A stretch of DNA of 64,000 nucleotides. Source: Methylacidiphilum caldifontis. GTDB lineage: Bacteria > Verrucomicrobiota > Verrucomicrobiia > Methylacidiphilales > Methylacidiphilaceae. The notes beneath the pieces were generated by a model. That model had not been told where the DNA came from. It saw only the letters and a program-made list of their open reading frames with translations, and made no database searches. The stretch covers positions 1,736,001-1,800,000 of the forward strand of contig NZ_CP065957.1 of NCBI RefSeq assembly GCF_017310505.1, read 5' to 3'. Below are positions 37,449 through 47,207 of the stretch, piece after piece (positions within the stretch are counted from its first letter, which is position 1; the number at the start of each line of letters is the position of its first letter). Both the position numbers and the translations under genes were made by a program.

Positions 37449-38414
37449 TTGAAGATATTGGTTACAGGTGGGGCCGGTTATATTGGAAGCATTTGTGTTG
37501 AAATCCTCATAAATAAAGGATATCAAGTCGTTGTCTTCGATAATTTATCTGAAGGTCATATTCAGGCCGTTGATCCAAAAGCTTTATTTGTTAAAGGAGA
37601 TATCGCTGATCGGGATCTTCTTTTTTCGGTTTTTGCTGCGGAAAAACCGCAGGCTGTTATTCATTTTGCTGCGAAAGCTCTTGTTTCGGAGTCGATGAAG
37701 TTCCCCTCTCTTTATTTTCAGAATAATGTGGCCTATGGGATAAATCTTTTAGATGCTCTCGTAAAATTTGGAGTTAAAAGAATCGTTTTTTCTTCTACCT
37801 GCTCAGTTTATGGTTCTGTGAACAAAATTCCAATTGATGAAAATGTTTCGGTCCGACCCGAAAATCCCTACGGAGAATCTAAGCTCCTCTTTGAAAAGAT
37901 GCTTGAATGGTACCGGAAAATTCATGGAATTAGACCGGTCATTTTTAGATATTTTAATGCTGCAGGAGCAACCGGAAGTCATGGTGAGCACCACAGAATG
38001 GAGACTCATTTGATTCCTAGGATCTTACAAGTTGCTCTTGGTCTTGAACCAAAGATAGAGATTTATGGTCATGATTATCCCACAGATGATGGAACAGCTG
38101 TACGAGATTATATCCATGTCGTGGATTTGGTTGAAGCCCATATCAAGGCATTAGAAATTCCATTTGAAGGGGTTTATAATCTGGGAAATGCGAAGGGCTA
38201 TTCGGTTCTTCAAATTATAGAGTTATCGAGAAATATTACTTCTAGACCCATTCCTGCGGTTTTTACTTCCCGTCGAGCCGGAGATCCGCCTATTCTTGTA
38301 GCCGATTTTAGCAAAGCCTTCAAAACTTTTGGCTGGAAGCCGAAAAACGATATGAGTTCGATCATCCATAGTGCTTGGTTATGGCACAAATCCCATCCTC
38401 AAGGCTATGGCTAA
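37449..38414 (+). CDS. galE: UDP-glucose 4-epimerase
   Basis: This extended short-chain dehydrogenase/reductase of 321 residues interconverts UDP-glucose and UDP-galactose. NAD binding is by GGAGYIGS, and the catalytic Ser/Thr and Tyr-x3-Lys are in SSTCSVYG and PYGESKLLFE. YFNAAGATGSHGEHH and GTAVRDYIHVVDL are GalE landmarks. The start is a TTG at 37449 with GGAG 9 nt upstream, giving the usual MKILVTGG N-terminus. It probably supplies galactose for lipopolysaccharide. Confidence 0.92.
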   Translation: MKILVTGGAGYIGSICVEILINKGYQVVVFDNLSEGHIQAVDPKALFVKGDIADRDLLFSVFAAEKPQAVIHFAAKALVSESMKFPSLYFQNNVAYGINLLDALVKFGVKRIVFSSTCSVYGSVNKIPIDENVSVRPENPYGESKLLFEKMLEWYRKIHGIRPVIFRYFNAAGATGSHGEHHRMETHLIPRILQVALGLEPKIEIYGHDYPTDDGTAVRDYIHVVDLVEAHIKALEIPFEGVYNLGNAKGYSVLQIIELSRNITSRPIPAVFTSRRAGDPPILVADFSKAFKTFGWKPKNDMSSIIHSAWLWHKSHPQGYG

Positions 38415-39325
38415 GAAAGTTCCCTTGTTTTAGGATCTAAGGTGTCTCTTAACCATTCACCAAAAACATTTAATGACCAAAGGGTTAAGCTTAGATATAA
38501 ACCCGGAAAAAAAAGAAGCCACCAGGAGATTTTAACCGGATTTATAGCGTTTGCTCCATCTGACAATAAACTCCCAAGGCTAGAGGAAGGAGGTTCTACG
38601 CCTAATCCAAGAAAACTTAAGAATGATTCTTCCAAAATGACTGTGGGGATGGTCAAGGTTAAATAAACAACAACTAGTCCTGCTAAGTTAGGTAAAATAT
38701 GTTTGAGAAGGATATTTAAGCTGTTTTGTCCTAGAACCTTGGAAGCCTGGACAAATAAAGATTCTTTTAAGACTAATACTCGGCTTCTGACGACCCTGGC
38801 CATCGTTAGCCATTCCACAAGCCCTAACCCAACTAAGAGCAGTATAATTCGAGAATAGGGCAGAAGATAATTAAAGTGAGCTTGATAAAGAAAAGTACGC
38901 AGGGGTTTTTCAAATAAAGCTATCAGAACGATGACAAATACCAGTACGGGTAAAGAATATAGAAGGTCAACGATTTGCATCATAAGCCTTTCAATTTTGC
39001 CTCCTGCATAAGCTGCTATTGCTCCATAGGAAACACCCAGGAAAAGACTGATCAGTGAGCCACTTAATCCAACAGTAAAAGAGATCCTGGCTCCAAATAA
39101 GATCCTTATGAATAGATCCCGTCCGTGGATATCTGTTCCAAATATATGGCGAAGGCTTGGAGGATGAAGAGTTTCGTTGGTAATCTGGGAAAGGGATTCA
39201 GGGTATAACCAAGGTCCTATTATAGCCAAAAGGACAAGAAAAAAAAAGATCAAGAACGATTTGAGCGGAAATCTTCCATTTCTTTTTCTTATTTTAAAAC
39301 TATTCTTTTGTCGAAAAGAAGACAT
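38411..39325 (-). CDS. dppC: Dipeptide/oligopeptide ABC permease, DppC type
   Basis: This 304-residue inner-membrane permease has six hydrophobic segments, an N-terminal segment before HIFGTDIHGRDLFIRILFGARIS (the DppC/OppC family mark) and the EAA-type loop around VQASKVLGQNSLNILLKHILPNL. It pairs with the DppB-type protein, whose 3' end overlaps its 5' end by 37 nt. No substrate-binding protein or ATPase gene is nearby. The 3' end overlaps the convergent galE by 4 nt. Confidence 0.88.
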   Translation of the reverse strand: MSSFRQKNSFKIRKRNGRFPLKSFLIFFFLVLLAIIGPWLYPESLSQITNETLHPPSLRHIFGTDIHGRDLFIRILFGARISFTVGLSGSLISLFLGVSYGAIAAYAGGKIERLMMQIVDLLYSLPVLVFVIVLIALFEKPLRTFLYQAHFNYLLPYSRIILLLVGLGLVEWLTMARVVRSRVLVLKESLFVQASKVLGQNSLNILLKHILPNLAGLVVVYLTLTIPTVILEESFLSFLGLGVEPPSSSLGSLLSDGANAINPVKISWWLLFFPGLYLSLTLWSLNVFGEWLRDTLDPKTRELS

Positions 39326-40206
39326 AGAATGTCAGCAACTAGATTAAAAGTAATAAGTAAAACAGAGTACACCAATGTAACTCCGCTTACGAGGAAAACA
39401 TCTCGGTTAAGAACCCCATCTACAAAAAAAGAACCCATTCCGCTAATACCGAAAATTTGTTCAATAACGATGGATCCCGTCATGAGATTAGCGGCTAATG
39501 GACCGCAATAGGCAATTATAGGGGCAGCTGCAGCTTTCAAGGCATGAACAAAAACAATGGCCGACTCGTTTAATCCCTTTGCTTTAGCTGTGCGTATGTA
39601 GTCGGAATGAAGAACTTCAAGCATAGAGCTGCGGGTTAGCCGGGATACAACGCATCCATAAGGTATCCCAAGACATAAAGTGGGAAGAATGATTGTATTA
39701 AGAGAACCCCATCCCGCAGGAGGAAAAAGCTTTAGAAATATGGCAAAAATCAATACGGAAAAAGGGGCTATTACGAAATTGGGAATAGAAATTCCAGCAA
39801 GAGTAATGGCCTGGGTGATTTTATCTAAGGGACGGTTCCAGAAAAAAGCACTAAGAGAACCACTGACGATACCGAAAACAAGAGATAGAACAAAAGCGCA
39901 TCCTCCCAGCATTATTGATACAGGTAATGTTTGAGCGATAATTTCGTTAACTGATCGGTTACGATATCGAGTAGAGAGCATTAAATCTCCATGAAGTAGA
40001 CTAGAAAGATAATTCTCGTATTGTTCCAGCAGCGTTCCATTGAGTTTATAACGTGCCTCTAGTTCTCTTAAAATATTCGGCGGGATATTTCTTTCAGAAC
40101 TAAAAGGATTCCCAGGGGAAAGTCTAACGAGGAAAAAGGTAAGAGTAACAACTCCTATTAATATAAAAAGAGAAGACAGAATTCTCCTTATGAGGTAAGT
40201 CCACAT
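39289..40206 (-). CDS. dppB: Dipeptide/oligopeptide ABC permease, DppB type
   Basis: This 305-residue permease has the DppB/OppB N-terminus (YLIRRILSSLFILIGVVTLTF) and loop (RYKLNGTLLEQYENYLSSLLHGDL). The EAA region is YIRTAKAKGLNESAIVFVHALK. It forms the heteromeric channel with DppC. Dipeptide, oligopeptide or nickel transport cannot be told apart from the permeases alone. Confidence 0.88.
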   Translation of the reverse strand: MWTYLIRRILSSLFILIGVVTLTFFLVRLSPGNPFSSERNIPPNILRELEARYKLNGTLLEQYENYLSSLLHGDLMLSTRYRNRSVNEIIAQTLPVSIMLGGCAFVLSLVFGIVSGSLSAFFWNRPLDKITQAITLAGISIPNFVIAPFSVLIFAIFLKLFPPAGWGSLNTIILPTLCLGIPYGCVVSRLTRSSMLEVLHSDYIRTAKAKGLNESAIVFVHALKAAAAPIIAYCGPLAANLMTGSIVIEQIFGISGMGSFFVDGVLNRDVFLVSGVTLVYSVLLITFNLVADILCLLFDKRIVLK

Positions 40207-40295
40207 GGATTGAGCATAATGACTTTTTATGAATCAAAGATCGAGTTGTTTGAACATTGTTTATCGATCCAATCAATTATCTCTTTTTACAGTCA

Positions 40296-40646
40296 TTATT
40301 TTTGTTGGTTCTCTTTGTCAAGTTCTTCTATAATTCTCAGTACTTTATCTCCTCGATAAAGTGAGTCATCGATTTTAAAGGTTAATCGAGGGGTAAATTT
40401 GCTTTGTAGCCTTTTACCTATCCATTTTTGCCATTCATTTCGATGCCTGTTCAGGATATCTAATAAATTTTCATCGGAAATTGAGGCATCGAAGATGCTG
40501 ATAAATATCGAAGCTTCCTTCAGATCAGCAGTGGTTTCTACTGAAGATATGGTTAAAACCAGTCCTTCGAGTTCTACTTCACGTTGAAAGCAGAAAGAAA
40601 GTTCCCTACGGATAACCTCTGACACTCTGATCGCCCTCGAAGTCAT
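40296..40646 (-). CDS. rbfA: Ribosome-binding factor A
   Basis: This 116-residue KH-like protein helps mature the 16S rRNA 5' end. Landmarks are RAIRVSEVIRRELSFCFQREV at the start and the AxG-like central region (LKEASIFISIFD), with LQSKFTPRLTFKIDDSLYRGDKV near the end. It closes the nusA-infB-rbfA operon, 33 nt after infB, in the usual order. Confidence 0.93.
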   Translation of the reverse strand: MTSRAIRVSEVIRRELSFCFQREVELEGLVLTISSVETTADLKEASIFISIFDASISDENLLDILNRHRNEWQKWIGKRLQSKFTPRLTFKIDDSLYRGDKVLRIIEELDKENQQK

Positions 40647-40679
40647 GGCATTAATCAGAAAAAAAGATGATTAAAAATG

Positions 40680-42767
40680 TTATAAACTTTGAGCAATCTT
40701 CTCCAATTGATAACATTGGATGATGTCATCAATTTCATAATCATTGAAATTCCCAAGCCGGATTCCACACTCAAAACCCATTCTCACTTCAGATACTTCA
40801 TCTTGAAATCGTTTAAGTGAAAGAATCTCTCCATCATAAATAGGCTGTTTACCCCGCAAAATGCGGGCAAGTCCTCCTCGGACCATTCTTCCTGATTGAA
40901 CCATGCATCCAGCCACTTTATACTTGGACAAGTCAAAAACCTTTTTTATGATTGCTGTTCCGATAATGGACTCACGCAACTCTGGCTCAAGAAGCCCAGA
41001 CATAGCTTCTTTAACTTGATCAACAAGTTCATAAATTATACTGAATAGCTTGATTTGAACTCCCTCTCTTTTAGCTAATGAAGCAGCTGCCGAGTCTGTT
41101 TTTGTATTAAATCCTATGACGATCCCTTTGGAAGCCTTAGCAAGAAGAATGTCAGATTCAGAGATTGAACCTACTCCAGCATGGATGATATCTAAATCCA
41201 CTTTTTGGCTTGTAATTTTTTTCAGTTGATCGGTTAAAGCTTCTAAAGAACCTTGGACATCAGCTTTGAGTACAATATTTAAGGTTTTTTTTTGGCCTTC
41301 TTCAATGGCTTGAAAAATGTTTTCCAGGGTGACCTTGGGAACTAGGGATTCTTCTCGGGCCTTTTTAAGGGACTCCATTCTTTCTTGAACAATCTCCTTG
41401 ACCTTCTTTTCGTCTTTTTCAACAACCAATTCTTCTCCAGGTAAAGGTGCCCCATTAAGGCCTAAAATTTTTACAGGCATTGAAGGAAAAGCTTCCTTAA
41501 TGTTTTTTCCTCGATCATCGATGAGAGCGCGAACTTTTCCATAGTAAGGACCGCAGAGAACGAGGTCTCCAACTTTCAACCGTCCAGACTGAACAATAAC
41601 CGTAGCCGTAGGGCCTCTTCCTTTTTCAATTTGAGACTCGATAACTCTAGCCTTAGCCTCCCCTTCATAATCAGCTTTCAACTCGAGGATTTCACCTTGA
41701 AGTAAAATCATGTCTAGAAGGTTATCAATGCCTATATTTTTAACGGCGGATACCTCACAAAATATAGTATCACCACCATATTCCTCTGGAACAAGGCCGA
41801 TTTCTTGAAGTTGTGATTTCACTTTCAAAGGGTTGGCACCCGGAAGATCTATTTTGTTAATAGCGACAATGATGGGGACTTTAGCACTTCGAGCATGATT
41901 TATTGCTTCAAGGGTCTGAGGCATAACCCCATCATCAGCAGCAACAACAAGGACAACGATGTCCGTAATGGAAGCTCCGCGTGCGCGCATGGCTGTAAAA
42001 GCTTCATGCCCTGGAGTGTCAATAAATGTAACAGGTCGGCCTTCTTTGTTAATGGTATAAGCTCCAATGTGTTGAGTAATACCTCCCGCTTCACCTGCAG
42101 CAACTCGAGTTTGTCTTATCGCATCAAGCAAGGAAGTTTTTCCATGATCCACATGCCCCATGAAAGTCACCACAGGGGCTCGAGGTTTTATCTTGGATAA
42201 AGGTTGAACAGGAGGAGGAGGTTTAACCTTTAGTTTTGGAGGGGCTGATAAAATTGACTGGGGATGCCTTTCTTTTTTTTCTGTTTGGATGATTACGCCA
42301 AGTTTATTGCAGACATTGTGAATTACCGCTTCGTCAAGCAATTGAGTCATGGAAGCAAAAATATTCATTTCCATCAAATGATGGATAAGCTGAAAGGGTT
42401 TGATTCCGATTAAAGAAGCTAATTCTTTAACGGTGACAGGGCCTTTTATAAAAATTGTTTTTTCTAGGGCCTCCTTGTTAGAGGCAGCAGAAGGTTTTTC
42501 TATCGTCACTGCGGTTTTTGACTCTTTTTTAGTTGTTTGTTCTATTGAAGAAGGATGGGGAAGGGAGGTCTCCTTTTTTTCTTCTTTTTTAGCTTTATCT
42601 TTAATTTCATCAAGAACCGCAACCGATTTCGTTTTTTTTTCTTGAGAAGAAAGCGAAAAATCCACCTCTTTAGAGGCTTTTTTTGACTTATCTAAAGAAA
42701 GCCTGTTTGAAGAATTGTTATTGAAAGTTTTAAGTTCAGTTGATGGAGAAAGTTTTTTTGAATTCAT
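40680..42767 (-). CDS. infB: Translation initiation factor IF-2
   Basis: IF-2 positions initiator tRNA on the ribosome. A low-complexity Lys/Ser-rich N-terminus (about 100 residues) is followed by an IF2N domain ([20 protein letters not shown]). The GTPase comes next with [29 protein letters not shown] and NKID, then domains III and IV, ending in GMECGIR-type sequence ([16 protein letters not shown]). At about 695 residues it is short for the family because of the reduced N-terminus. I use the ATG at 42767, not a TTG six bases upstream. Confidence 0.95.
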   Translation of the reverse strand: MNSKKLSPSTELKTFNNNSSNRLSLDKSKKASKEVDFSLSSQEKKTKSVAVLDEIKDKAKKEEKKETSLPHPSSIEQTTKKESKTAVTIEKPSAASNKEALEKTIFIKGPVTVKELASLIGIKPFQLIHHLMEMNIFASMTQLLDEAVIHNVCNKLGVIIQTEKKERHPQSILSAPPKLKVKPPPPVQPLSKIKPRAPVVTFMGHVDHGKTSLLDAIRQTRVAAGEAGGITQHIGAYTINKEGRPVTFIDTPGHEAFTAMRARGASITDIVVLVVAADDGVMPQTLEAINHARSAKVPIIVAINKIDLPGANPLKVKSQLQEIGLVPEEYGGDTIFCEVSAVKNIGIDNLLDMILLQGEILELKADYEGEAKARVIESQIEKGRGPTATVIVQSGRLKVGDLVLCGPYYGKVRALIDDRGKNIKEAFPSMPVKILGLNGAPLPGEELVVEKDEKKVKEIVQERMESLKKAREESLVPKVTLENIFQAIEEGQKKTLNIVLKADVQGSLEALTDQLKKITSQKVDLDIIHAGVGSISESDILLAKASKGIVIGFNTKTDSAAASLAKREGVQIKLFSIIYELVDQVKEAMSGLLEPELRESIIGTAIIKKVFDLSKYKVAGCMVQSGRMVRGGLARILRGKQPIYDGEILSLKRFQDEVSEVRMGFECGIRLGNFNDYEIDDIIQCYQLEKIAQSL

Positions 42768-42801
42768 GCACAATAAATTAAACGCGCTTTATATTCTGAT
42801 T

Positions 42802-44058
42802 TCAATTTGTTTTTCCTACAAGATGAGCTGCTTCCTTTAGACGATGAATTAATTGAGGATCAAGTTCAGGAAGAGCGGACATAAGATCTTCTTCCTCGCT
42901 TTCCGCTACGGCTTCAGGATTTATGAACCCAGCCCGAACAATCTGCTCAGCTACACTTTGATCTATAGCTAAAGAAGAGGCCATTTCTTCTGCAGCTTTC
43001 GCAATCTTTTGGCTAAAGTTATCCACTACCGAAGAAGGCTCTTTGACGACATCGATATCCCAGCCCACAATTTTGGAAGCAAGCCATGTATTTTTTCCTT
43101 TCTTACCAAGAGCTATGGAATAATTTTCTTCATCGACGGTTACCTTTACACGATGATTTTCTCGATCCAATTCAACCTTTTTGACTCTTGCGGGTTTGAG
43201 AGCCTCGATGGTGAGTTCTTCAACATTTGGAGACCACTTAAACAGATCAATTTTTTCGCTATGAAGTTCTCTAACAATGTTCTTGACCCGTGCTCCACGC
43301 ACACCAACACATGAACCCACAGGATCAATTTTAGGATTGTTAGTCCAAACAGCTATTTTTGTACGGAATCCAGGTTCCCTGGCAATAGCTTTTACTTCAA
43401 CGATCTTGTCAGCAACTTCACTTACCTCTAGTTCAAGCAGACGGAGTATAAAATTGGGATGGCTACGGGAAAGGATAATCGTCGGCCCATGAGGTGTGTC
43501 TTCGACTGACAGGACATAAGCTTTTATCCTTTCTCCTACAACATATTCTTCGGTAGGTACTCTTTCTTTAAAAGGCATTATCCCCTCATATCTTCCTAAA
43601 TCGATAATGATATCGGATCTTTCTATCCTTCGTATTGTCCCACTGACAATAGTGTTGATGCGGTCTTTGAATTCGGATAAGACCATTTTTCTTTCAATAC
43701 CTTTTAAAGCCTGATTAATCGTTTGCTTAAAGACTTGAGCTGCAATGCGTCCAAAATCCTTGGGAGTAACTTCTACTTCGATAAAGTCGCCAACATTTAC
43801 ATTGGGATCGATTTCCCTCGCTTTTTTGATGGAAATTTGATCATGACTATTCTTGACTTTTTCTACCACTTCAAGTTTCGCCCGAACATTAATCCGTCCT
43901 GTTTTGGGATGAATCTCTACCCTAAGATCTCTGGCAGGGCCGATGCTTTTTTTTGCTGCTGCAAGCAAAGCCGACTGCATCGCTTCAATAAAAACCTGCC
44001 TGTTGATCCCTTTTTCCTTTTCCATGTATTCCATGATGGCTAGGACTTCCTGATTCAT
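42802..44058 (-). CDS. nusA: Transcription elongation/termination factor NusA
   Basis: NusA binds RNA polymerase and nascent RNA and controls pausing, termination and antitermination. The N-terminal RNAP-binding domain (MNQEVLAIMEYMEKEKGI) is followed by S1 (SGTIRRIERSDIIIDLGRYEG) and two KH domains (DPVGSCVGVRGARVKNIVREL). A short C-terminal helical region contains a single acidic repeat-like segment. The ATG at 44058 has AAGGAG 7 nt upstream and gives the standard N-terminus. A longer frame to 44124 would run through the leader hairpin. It heads the nusA-infB-rbfA operon. Confidence 0.95.
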   Translation of the reverse strand: MNQEVLAIMEYMEKEKGINRQVFIEAMQSALLAAAKKSIGPARDLRVEIHPKTGRINVRAKLEVVEKVKNSHDQISIKKAREIDPNVNVGDFIEVEVTPKDFGRIAAQVFKQTINQALKGIERKMVLSEFKDRINTIVSGTIRRIERSDIIIDLGRYEGIMPFKERVPTEEYVVGERIKAYVLSVEDTPHGPTIILSRSHPNFILRLLELEVSEVADKIVEVKAIAREPGFRTKIAVWTNNPKIDPVGSCVGVRGARVKNIVRELHSEKIDLFKWSPNVEELTIEALKPARVKKVELDRENHRVKVTVDEENYSIALGKKGKNTWLASKIVGWDIDVVKEPSSVVDNFSQKIAKAAEEMASSLAIDQSVAEQIVRAGFINPEAVAESEEEDLMSALPELDPQLIHRLKEAAHLVGKTN

Positions 44059-44083
44059 GGCTTTCTCCTTAATTTTTAAAGAA

Positions 44084-44115
44084 AAAAGTGGAAACCTTCT
44101 TGAGTTTCCACTTTT
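44084..44115 (-). terminator. Terminator-like hairpin in the nusA leader (attenuator candidate)
   Basis: On the minus strand a 12-bp perfect stem (AAAAGTGGAAAC with GTTTCCACTTTT, loop TCAAGAAG) is followed at once by further T residues, the form of an intrinsic terminator. It lies 26 nt before the nusA ATG and downstream of a candidate promoter. No minus-strand gene lies upstream that it could terminate, because lpxI is divergent. It most likely acts in the nusA leader as an attenuator. Confidence 0.65.
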
Positions 44116-44142
44116 ACATATCAATAAAAACAGTGGTATGAT

Positions 44143-44171
44143 AATGTAGACTTATCGTTTTCTGTGGTCAA
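44143..44171 (-). promoter_or_regulatory. Candidate promoter of the nusA-infB-rbfA operon
   Basis: On the minus strand, TTGACC (44171-44166) and TACATT (44148-44143) are separated by 17 nt, fair matches to sigma70-type -35 and -10 boxes. The predicted start lies about 20 nt before the leader hairpin. Confidence 0.45.
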
Positions 44172-44214
44172 GATTTGATTTTCTTTCTTCTTTCTCTTTC
44201 TATAAAAATATATT

Positions 44215-45078
44215 TTGTGTTTAAAAATATATATTGTGATTGATAACATTCAAAAAAAACCTCTTTTTGATCTGGATTATCCTCTTGGTATTATAGCTGG
44301 CCGAGGGGTTTATCCTCTTTTGGTTGCCGAAGGAGCAAAAAAAGCGGGGATAGAAAAAATTTTTTCAGTTTGTTTTATTTCTGAAACAGATCCCAAGATG
44401 GAGTCCTTGTCAGCCTCGGTAGAGTGGATTCGGGTTGGACAGCTATCAAGAATGCTTCATTTTTTCAAAAAAAATGAGGTGAAAAAAGCGATAATGGCAG
44501 GAGGGATCGCTCCTTCTCATCTTTTTGAGTTAAGACCTGATATTAAAACTATTCTTCTAATAGCAAAACTCAAGGAAAGAAACGCTCATACCCTCTTTGG
44601 AGCTGTCGCTGGGGAACTTGAAAAAAATGGGGTTTTACTTTTAAAGGCAACAACATTTCTGGAAGATCAACTTGTCCCTTCTGGGCATTTTGGAGGACCA
44701 CCAATTAAAAAGAGAATTTGGGGGGATGTTGAATTTGGTTTTAAAATGGCTAAAGAAATAGCCCGACTTGATATTGGTCAATCTGTCGTAGTTAAAAATG
44801 GAACAGTACTTTCCGTTGAAGCTTTTGAGGGAACAGATGAAACGATGAAAAGGGGTGGAGAGTTGGCTAAAGGAGGGGCTATGCTTGTAAAAGTCAGCAA
44901 ACCCGATCAGGATTTCAGGTTTGATGTCCCTGTGATAGGCTTAAAAACAATTGAAACCGCTTCAAGAAATGGAATTGGAATCATTGTTTGTGAATCTTTA
45001 AAGACACTTGTTTTGGAAAAACAAAAAGTAATTGAGATGGCTAATTTGGAAAAGATAAGCCTTGTTGGATTTCCATAG
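44215..45078 (+). CDS. lpxI: UDP-2,3-diacylglucosamine pyrophosphatase LpxI
   Basis: LpxI (DUF1009) hydrolyses UDP-2,3-diacylglucosamine to lipid X, the step done by LpxH in enterobacteria. Landmarks are LGIIAGRGVYPLLVAEGAKKAG, the IMAGGIAPSHLF segment and the C-terminal LVKVSKPDQDFRFDVPVIG and TIETA region. The start is unclear: TTG at 44215 or GTG at 44236, both leaving the conserved domain intact. It is followed by a Gfo/Idh gene and lpxB, a lipid A cluster order also seen in deltaproteobacteria. Confidence 0.9.
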   Translation: MCLKIYIVIDNIQKKPLFDLDYPLGIIAGRGVYPLLVAEGAKKAGIEKIFSVCFISETDPKMESLSASVEWIRVGQLSRMLHFFKKNEVKKAIMAGGIAPSHLFELRPDIKTILLIAKLKERNAHTLFGAVAGELEKNGVLLLKATTFLEDQLVPSGHFGGPPIKKRIWGDVEFGFKMAKEIARLDIGQSVVVKNGTVLSVEAFEGTDETMKRGGELAKGGAMLVKVSKPDQDFRFDVPVIGLKTIETASRNGIGIIVCESLKTLVLEKQKVIEMANLEKISLVGFP

Positions 45079-45090
45079 GAATGTTTAGCA

Positions 45091-46017
45091 ATGAACCCAT
45101 TAAAAGTTGGAGTTATAGGTATAGGTCATATAGGAAAGCATCATGCTCGGCTGTATGCACAAATGGAAGATATAAATTACGTAGGTTGTTATGATATCGA
45201 AAAAACTGCTGCAGATGCTTTGTCTAAAAAAATAGGAGGAAAAGCTTTCGACTCTTTAGAAGATTTATTAAAAGAAGTAGATGCCGTTTCAATCGCTACC
45301 CCAACAGCTACTCATTTTGAAATTGGTCTACGATGCTTGGAGTCAGGTGTTCATGTTTTGATCGAAAAGCCAATAACAGCGAGTCTGGAAGAGGCAAAGG
45401 TTCTTGTAGCAAAAGCAAAGGACAAAAAGGTCGTTTTACAGGTGGGCCATGTTGAGCGATACAATCCCGCATTTAGGGCTCTTGAAGAATACTTAAGCTG
45501 CCCCCGCTTCATCGAATGCCACCGGCTTTGCCCCTATCCGGGACGAAATACAGAGTTGGGAGTGATACTGGATCTGATGATTCATGATTTAGAAGCTATT
45601 CTCCATTTAGTGCGTTCAGAGATACAATCTGTTGATGCGGTTGGCGTTTCTGTTTTAAGCCCTACTGAAGACATTGCCAATGCAAGAATCAAATTTAAAA
45701 ATGGAGCTATAGCCAATGTAACGACCAGTCGCATCAGCCCAGAGAAAATGCGTAAGATTCGAATTTTTCAAGATGATGCTTATATTTCTTTAAATTATCT
45801 CGACCAAAAAGGGGAAATTTATAGAAAAAAGGATAGTCAGATCGAATGTTGCCCTATACCTATTCAAAAAGGAGAACCTCTATTTTTTGAGCTAAAATCT
45901 TTTATTGATTGCATCAACTCCAGGAACAGCCCACTTGTAGGAGGAAGCGAAGCGGTTGAAGCTTTGAAGCTTGCCATGCACATTACCGAGTTGGTCCACT
46001 TGGCTATTAGCAAATAG
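45091..46017 (+). CDS. Gfo/Idh/MocA family oxidoreductase in lipid A cluster
   Basis: This 308-residue NAD(P)-dependent sugar oxidoreductase has the Rossmann motif GVIGIGHIGKHHARLY, the EKPI motif (HVLIEKPITAS) and the substrate-domain sequence VGHVERYNPAFRALEEYL. It sits 12 nt after lpxI and 5 nt before lpxB. GnnA, which oxidises UDP-GlcNAc on the way to a 3-amino lipid A precursor, belongs to this family and also occurs in lipid A clusters, so a GnnA-like role is possible. The partner aminotransferase GnnB is not seen here. Function is inference. Confidence 0.8.
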   Translation: MNPLKVGVIGIGHIGKHHARLYAQMEDINYVGCYDIEKTAADALSKKIGGKAFDSLEDLLKEVDAVSIATPTATHFEIGLRCLESGVHVLIEKPITASLEEAKVLVAKAKDKKVVLQVGHVERYNPAFRALEEYLSCPRFIECHRLCPYPGRNTELGVILDLMIHDLEAILHLVRSEIQSVDAVGVSVLSPTEDIANARIKFKNGAIANVTTSRISPEKMRKIRIFQDDAYISLNYLDQKGEIYRKKDSQIECCPIPIQKGEPLFFELKSFIDCINSRNSPLVGGSEAVEALKLAMHITELVHLAISK

Positions 46018-46022
46018 GAAAA

Positions 46023-47207
46023 ATGACCCAGTTTAGGCAATCCAAAACCAAATTCCTGCTTGTCGCAGGAGAAACGAGCGGAGACATTTATGGAGCATTA
46101 TTGATAGAAGCTCTTCGCAAGTTTTGTCCTGATGCAATATTTATGGGATTAGGTGGACCTCGAATGGCTGCTGCTGGGCAAATTCAACTTTACGATCTTT
46201 CTCAGTTAGCCGTTGTAGGACTTGTAGAAGTCTTCAAACATTTAGGAGAGATCAGAAAAATTTTTAAAGATCTTATCCATTGTGCGATCGTAGAAAAACC
46301 TGACTTCCTCATCTTAATCGATTATCCAGGGTTCAATTTGAGACTTGCATCTAAAATTCGAAAAGAATTACCTGCAACCAAAATTGTGTATTATATTAGC
46401 CCCCAGGTTTGGGCGTGGAATAGCCAAAGAGCTGAGAAATTCGATACATTTATCGATCTGATGTTAGTTATCTTTCCTTTTGAGAAACCATGGTATGAAA
46501 AACGGGTTCCTCGGCTTCATGTTGAATGGGTTGGCCATCCGCTAATGGATCGACTCCTTCCCAACAGATTGCCTGTATCCTCTTCGGGTTCTTATAAGAT
46601 TGCCTTGCTTCCGGGCAGTAGGAAGGCAGAAATCATCAGGCATTTGCCAATACTTTATAAATCAGCTTGGAAAATGGTGATGCAAGGCAAAGATTATGAA
46701 TTTGTATGGATTGCCCCTAATGAAGAGCTTGTTAAGTTGGGTTTGTCTTTGTTAGGACTGAAAACCTTGCCAGAATGGTTGAGGATACATATTGGCTATC
46801 CTCTTTCTCACATCTCTCGGTGCAGGTTGGCTATATTAGCCTCTGGTTCAATATCTCTGGAGTGTGCTTTGTTCGGAATTCCTCAGATAGTCATTTATAA
46901 GACCAACCCTTTGACCTATCAGGTTGGCAAAAGGCTTGTCAAAGTTCCTTATCTCAGCATTGTCAATGTCTTGGCCTCAGAACAGGTTGTGCCTGAATGC
47001 ATCCAGGAGGAAGCCCAACCGGATCAAATTAGTTCTTTAGCGATAAAGTTAATTCATGACGAAGAACTGAGGATCGCAATGAAGAACAAAATGGAGGAAA
47101 TTGTTAAAAAACTGGGACCAGCGGGTGCTAGCCAGAAAGCGGCAAAATTGATTTTAGCATTGTCTAAAGAAGAGAAAAAAGAAGAAAAACAACCCGTTAC
47201 ATCTTAG
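46023..47207 (+). CDS. lpxB: Lipid-A-disaccharide synthase
   Basis: LpxB (GT19) joins lipid X and UDP-diacylglucosamine to form the lipid A disaccharide. The 394-residue protein has the N-terminal LVAGETSGDIYGALLIEAL and the central FNLRLASKIRKELPATKIVYYISPQVWAW. The UDP-binding C-terminal half contains LLPGSRKAEI and ILASGSISLECALFGIPQIVIYK. It is the third gene of the lpxI-Gfo-lpxB operon and overlaps a convergent gene by 11 nt. Confidence 0.95.
   Translation: MTQFRQSKTKFLLVAGETSGDIYGALLIEALRKFCPDAIFMGLGGPRMAAAGQIQLYDLSQLAVVGLVEVFKHLGEIRKIFKDLIHCAIVEKPDFLILIDYPGFNLRLASKIRKELPATKIVYYISPQVWAWNSQRAEKFDTFIDLMLVIFPFEKPWYEKRVPRLHVEWVGHPLMDRLLPNRLPVSSSGSYKIALLPGSRKAEIIRHLPILYKSAWKMVMQGKDYEFVWIAPNEELVKLGLSLLGLKTLPEWLRIHIGYPLSHISRCRLAILASGSISLECALFGIPQIVIYKTNPLTYQVGKRLVKVPYLSIVNVLASEQVVPECIQEEAQPDQISSLAIKLIHDEELRIAMKNKMEEIVKKLGPAGASQKAAKLILALSKEEKKEEKQPVTS

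Noticed and set aside
44059-44124. Longer NusA N-terminus
   Set aside because: The extra 22 residues are not part of NusA, run through the leader hairpin, and the ATG at 44058 has a good AAGGAG.
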